From Blastomussa wellsi (lineage: Eukaryota > Cnidaria > Anthozoa > Scleractinia > Plerogyridae), in contig OX393572.1 in assembly GCA_947652115.1 (NCBI GenBank), forward strand, positions 5,385,061 through 5,449,060: 64,000 nucleotides of DNA, in the 5' to 3' direction. The position numbers were made by a program, and so were the translations under genes. Positions 58,990 through 64,000 of this stretch are shown here, piece by piece. The notes under the pieces are model-generated. The model made no database searches. It saw only the letters and a program-made list of their open reading frames with translations, and had not been told where the DNA came from. Position 1 is the stretch's first letter, and each line of letters opens with the position of its first letter.

Positions 58990-61900
58990 ATGGAGCTCAC
59001 TGAAGTCCTCGAAGCCACGGTGTCACCAGGTAAATTAGCTAAGCGATGCGAGTGATCGTTCGGGGAGGAACGCTTGGAAAACGCGTGCAAAGTCGAAGCA
59101 CATGGCTGTGATCCTACATATGATGTTTGTTTCAAGTACACTAGTTCGAAATACAAAATAGTTAATTTCGTGTTTGTTTGATCGTGTAGATCAAAATGCT
59201 ATACAAGCGGCTCAGACCTATCTGGAACAAGCTGCTCAAGCAAATCTGGTAAGTTCAAACCTTTACAGTAGAACTTCCTTCTGAAATTGTAATATTCCTA
59301 CATGATAGGAAGTCATCCATTGTACAAATGTACAATTTTCAACACCGAATACTTTTACTCTATGAGACGTTTCTGTAGCTTTTTTGCTGGTTCCATTTTC
59401 TCGACAGCCCAAGTTTATAGTTGCTCTAGTGAATGAGTTAGCAGATTCAACCAAGTCTCAGGTTGCAAGAATGGCGGCCGGATTACAACTGAAAAATCAG
59501 CTCACCTCCAAAGACCCTTCTGTCAGGCTTCAATACCAGCAGCGATGGACGGCTTTGTCGGATGAAGTCAAATCTCATGTGAAAAAAATGGTAGGAAAAT
59601 CCATAAGAACTAAAAGTACCTCTGTTTTTCACGTTTTATTGGCCGTGTTCCTCTTGTTTGGTTCTCTTCATCGAAACTTCCCGTTTCGGTTTTGCAGGCC
59701 ATTGCAACTCTTGGAACCGAGAAGGCGAGGCCTGCTATCGCTCCACAGGTATATTTATTCTCAATGGTTTTTTTTCAAATTAAATTAACTCCTTAGAGTT
59801 GTATTGAACAAACGTCGAGTATGATTAAACGCCCAGTTTTGTTTAAGGAGACGTTTTTTGTGCTATAATCGTGACATTACCTGTAAATAGAACATCACTT
59901 AGTTTAAGTTTATCCTTAAAAAGTTCACAAAAAGTTCATCACTTTGTTTATAGTTTCTTTGTTTATAGTTTGGTTGCAATTTGTTAATTTTACCCCAAGA
60001 TCTGAATTTAATTGTCAGTATTGTCTCTTGATTTATTTATTTTGAACGAGAACTTTTTATTTGCTTGCAATCAATTCCTTCACTCTCAGCCTTTGTCCAA
60101 ATTAAGCCAGACAAGTTCGAAAGTGGATGTGTCAATTACAAAGACCCAGTAGAGAAGACCAAGACTGAAGACACACTGGTCTAAACCGAAGATCCTCTGG
60201 TCTAAACAAAGACCCACTAGTCTAAAACAAAGACCCACTGGTCTAAATATTTGAAGACCCACTGGTCTAAAACTAAGGCCCACTGGTCTAAAACGAAGAC
60301 CCAGTGGTCTAAAATGAAGACCCGCTGGTCTAAAACAAAGACCCACTTGTCTAAAACAAAGACCCAATGGTCTAAACCCTTTTTTTTTTTCAGGAAAAGA
60401 AAATACACTTGGCTAAGTTGCTCTCATTTCTGTAGTGCATAAATAAAAAAATGTCATCGGAGTGCGCGACAAGCTTGACAGTTACATTATCTCAGTCAGT
60501 ACAACACGTGTCAAATTGTGTAACGCAGTCAAATTCCAAGAGTATCAAAATTTACGTTTTAGTGACGAGTGTAGTACATTTCCTCTGACTCGTCACCAAT
60601 ATTATAATTTAGATTTTTCAAATGTATATTGAACAAATGACAATGAGGTGACTTAAATCATACATCATCCATATTCTGTGGTGTACACATCACCAAAGGC
60701 ACCTTGTCCAAGCCTTTTTATAACTTGCAGAACGTTACAATCAAATGATTTTATGTTCGCGATACTACAGTGGATTGTTGCTCTTTTAATATTTGGGGAG
60801 CTTGAAATGCCGTGATGATGACATTCTCAATGTAGGGATGATAATTTGAGAGATTGAGCGTGATAATTTAACTTTTCCGTCAAAATCAAATTCTGGAGGG
60901 AGATCATCCTTGTAGTCTGTGGTGAATAAATTTGTGAGTCATGCAAAGTTGACCTTTGCGCCGTTGTATGATAAAGACAGTGTAGCAAAGTAATGAAGTC
61001 ACCCCATCAAAATTTGCTCAATATGCAGTTGAAAAATAGAATATTGGTGAGGACGAAATATACCACAATCGTTAATAAAACGTATATTTCAATATTCTTG
61101 GATTTTAATTGCGTTACACAATTTGACACTGATTGTACTGACGGAGATAACGTAACTGTCAAGTTTGTTGCACACTCAGATGATATTTTAATTTATGCAC
61201 TACAGAAATGAGAGCAATTTACAGTGTACTGTATTGCCCTTCCCTGAAAAATGGAAAGTAAGTGGGTTTTCGTTTTAGACTAGTGGGTCTTCGTTTTAGA
61301 CCACTGGGTCTTCGTTTTAGACCAGTGGGTCTGCGGTCTTAGGTCTTCGATTTTGGGTCTTTGTTTTCGACATCCTTCAAAAGTGCAACTTCTCACCACC
61401 GGATTGGCCATTCATCCACACTAAAACAAAACAGTGTTTTCAGTCATTGAAAACAGAACTGTTTGAAAATGTTATCCACAGTGAATAAACTGGAAAATGC
61501 TGGCTGGGTGTGTAAGTGTGGTGGCAAAAACTGAGTTTTTGGAAAATGCTCTTCAGAGTACATAAATTTGAAAATGCCGGCTAGGCCTGTTGGTGTGGAT
61601 GGTAAAAGCGCAACTTTTTGAAAACACCGTCTGGTCTAGAATGGATAAATTTGAAAAAGTGCTGGCCAGGTGTGAAGACAGTAGAAATGGAATGTTTTGA
61701 AAACGCTGACCACCACAAAACTGCTCTGAACATGATTAAAATTCTGTTAGCTTACCTTACAATGTCAGTATGTGGTGTTAACCTTGTATTCACTGGCTCA
61801 AAGGCAAACTTGGCTAATGATAGTATATGGTTATAGTGTATAGCGGCAATTGCTTGTGCAGAAATCCCACAAAGGCAATGGCTGGAAGTGATGGACATAT

Positions 61901-63751
61901 TATCAAACATTACTGTACAGCAAGGTAGTACAGATGCACTGAAGGAGCACGCTTTGGAAACTATTGGCTACATTTGCCAGGATATTGTGAGTAATTAGTA
62001 TTAGTATAAATCTGCTAGAATTTATCACAAATGCTGTTCTCTGATTGGCTATGCCACTCACTATCTGGTTATTCTACTATCATTCTAACACTGTTATCTG
62101 ATATAACTACATAATACATTACAGTGCTGTGCACTGAACCAATGCCACTTGAGAAAGTCTTAAATTTTGACATCTCCTTAAGAACATTTGAACAACTTTT
62201 TGCTGGCTTATTTGAACTGGCCAATCAAAACACTGGAAATGCCAAGGGTGGAGATGTTGAGCTGACAAATTCACCTTTCACATTCAAAACAGGGTTGCCA
62301 TGGTGAGGGAAAAGTCAGGGAAAAACAATTCAAAGGGTAAAGACCATGATCTCAATGTTGGCTCCTGTAAAAATATCTAATTGTCATAACCGTTCATCAG
62401 TAGGATGCCTAAAATCCTTGTAATTTCACAATTGGTTTTTGCTCCATTAAATCCTATACCAATTGCAGAACATTTCAGGGGGAGCCACCCGCGGTGTGAG
62501 CACAGTTACTGACAAGAAAAAGCAATAAGGAAAACTACGAAAAATAAATTTAAACTGTTAAATTGCTAACAAAGCATACACGTGAACTAAATAAGCAAAA
62601 ATTTTTAAAGTAATGGAAAAGTTGGAGAATTTGTTAAAGTTAGTGAAATGTCAGGGAATATTATTTCCTTTGAGAAAAACATGGTGTAAAATGATTGATT
62701 TTGATACTTTTCGAGTGGTGTGTGTAGAAGCAGTAGTTTTGTCCAGCGGTTTCTGTTATTTTTTTATTGTTATTTACCTTATCTAAGGTCAGAGATAATT
62801 GTTCAAAGGTCGGTGAAAAGTCTGGGAACTTTTTAGTTTCTGATGAGTGAAAACCATGCAAAAGAATTCACAAAGTCTCAACCTGCAAACGAATGGCATG
62901 TAGTTGCAGTTTGATGGGGCATTTGATAAAAGAAGACTTGTCAAAAAAATGTAGAAGAGTTGTCAAAAACTAATCAAAACCTTCCCACGTGGCAACGGCC
63001 AGGCGTATAACACAGTAACCCCTGTTTATACATGTGATTTAACAAGTAAGAAGCATAAGCCATGTATCGTATTGTCATAAAACACGACAAGCATTTGAGA
63101 ACATGAGGGAAATATAGAAAACAAGAGCCGCAGATGTTTGTGTTCATTAGCAGATGGCAAAACCCCATCTTTACCGTGCGGTTGTGTCGCAATTTCACCG
63201 TTGTGCTGTGGAAAGCTCAACCTTGTCTTATGCAAACATGACCAAACGCCATGACAAGGCTGACGCGGTATTGTGCGGTGAAGAAACAATGCTTCCTAAT
63301 TGGTCAAGGTCAAGGCTTGGGCTTCTTTATTTGCTTTATGATAATTATAGATTTTATACCCTGCAATTAAAAACAGCACATGCAGGATCGATAAACTGAA
63401 GTAATTCAATTTCACTTGTTATACTTTCCTCTTGAACTTAGAAGCTTCTTCGACAATTTCTACAGCTTGACTCAGAATTTTGTCTGGAATTTCTTCATAG
63501 AAAATGTTCTCTGCCATCTCTTGTGATTTTCACTAGAGAAAAGCTGACGACAAACTATAGAACATGCCTTTTCTGTGTTTTCAGCCCAATCAGTGGGTGC
63601 ACAGAATCATATCTATATTATAATTGCTAATATCCATTCTCCTTTCTCTCTCCTTTCTTCTGTTTTTCTTTTAGGAACCTGAGCACCTGGTAGATCAGTC
63701 GCACAAAATTCTCACAGCAATTGTATCAGGGATGCGAAAGGAAGAACCCAA
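58990..63751 (+). CDS. KPNB1: Importin subunit beta-1 (karyopherin beta-1), 5' six exons, partial
   Basis: Exons 58990-59029, 59190-59248, 59408-59590, 59698-59748, 61837-61986 and 63675-63751 join in phase; the gene continues past the window. The first 186 residues read MELTEVLEATVSP, then PKFIVALVNELADSTKSQVA, LKNQLTSKDPSV, RWTALSD, TLGTEKARPAIAPQ, CIAAIACAEIPQRQW, ALETIGYICQDI and ILTAIVSGMRKEEP, closely following human KPNB1 without internal gaps. This is the importin-beta N-terminal domain plus the first HEAT repeats, which bind Ran-GTP. The protein carries importin-alpha/NLS cargo through nuclear pores. Exon 6 ends in phase 2 at 63751 before GTGAGT. The intron between exons 4 and 5 holds a large foldback repeat. 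Confidence 0.96.
60150..61380. mobile_element. Foldback-like element with minisatellite arms
   Basis: The left arm (about 60150-60380) is about ten units of roughly 20 bp, AGACCCACTGGTCTAAAAC; the right arm (about 61275-61365) has three or four units of the complement, GTTTTAGACCACTGGGTCT. Inside are near-perfect inverted arms: CTCTCATTTCTGTAGTGCAT (60421) versus ATGCACTACAGAAATGAGAG (to 61213), continuing through CAAATTGTGTAACGCA / TGCGTTACACAATTTG. No transposase is visible. It lies in the importin beta-1 intron. Confidence 0.8.
62000..63674. other. Importin beta-1 intron, no exon or defined repeat seen
   Basis: AT-rich intron sequence between exons 5 and 6. Open frames on both strands at 62974-63399 show no family resemblance. 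Confidence 0.4.
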
Positions 63752-64000
63752 GTGAGTATTTAGTTTGGCAGCTTGATACTGGCTTCATTAGAAGCTATAG
63801 TACAGATGGCTGCAAAATGGAGAAAATAATGTCAGTGCTTATCACTTACGGACACCAACTAAACACATATAGTAAAAATGTTTTGGCAAGTAGGCTTCAG
63901 GCACTAGCCATTTTGGTCAGTGAAAATTTCAGGCATCCTTTTACATGCAGAAGGAAACTGCTGTTGGAGATAGAGAATGGGATTCTAGAAGCAGAGCTAC

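Noticed and set aside
60086..60442. Repeat-encoded frames on both strands with regular Gly/Leu/Arg or Lys/Thr/Trp patterns
   Set aside because: Translations of the roughly 20-bp tandem units in the foldback arm.

Overview
This is a window of animal nuclear DNA, AT-rich, with spliced genes, phase-consistent GT-AG introns and dense small transposons. Gene content, intron density and repeat families suggest a cnidarian, most likely an anthozoan such as a stony coral or sea anemone. That assignment is inference from remembered repeats and proteins; I could not run a search.

Five protein-coding genes can be read. (1) A two-exon gene at 3112-4006 (+) encodes a small secreted cysteine-rich protein with a Ly-6/uPAR-like start. 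(2) An intronless c-Jun homologue lies at 14369-15463 (+); its upstream region carries a CCAAT box and the octamer TGACATCA, the same sequence as the autoregulatory site of the vertebrate c-jun promoter. (3) A seven-exon gene at 24827-35077 (-) encodes a 756-residue secreted modular protein: signal peptide, Asp-rich region with a furin-like site and a run of ten Asp, a long Lys/Ser/His-rich linker, a MANSC domain, and three 8-Cys SVWC-like domains with identical cysteine spacing. I know no named gene with this layout; it is the best candidate for something undescribed. (4) A seven-exon gene at 39523-53269 (-) encodes a 410-residue SLC35D-type nucleotide-sugar transporter. (5) The 5' part of importin beta-1 (58990-63751, +), six exons, runs off the right edge.

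The rest is repeat-rich. At 5655-7820 there is a 2.1-kb minisatellite of 81/84-bp units whose minus strand is open in several frames. Two long foldback elements with tandem sub-repeats in their arms lie at 18670-20604 and 60150-61380. About sixteen shorter inverted-repeat (MITE-like) elements are scattered through; the ones at 57378-57614 and 26552-26724 have visible target-site duplications. Non-LTR retrotransposon debris lies near 2640-2990 and 12144-12424, the latter flanked by a 12-bp duplication. A tRNA-derived SINE sits at 31181-31430.

The first (5') intron of the transporter gene holds a decayed tyrosine-recombinase retroelement (46609-51383) in antisense orientation. Its split direct repeats (A1, then B1 abutting A2, then B2) are laid out as in Ngaro/PAT-type elements of the DIRS order. 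It carries gag-like, RNase H-like and tyrosine recombinase remnants, each inactivated by visible lesions.

The genes are unrelated to each other and there are no operons. What they share is their setting: each spliced gene has introns or flanks loaded with small inverted-repeat elements.
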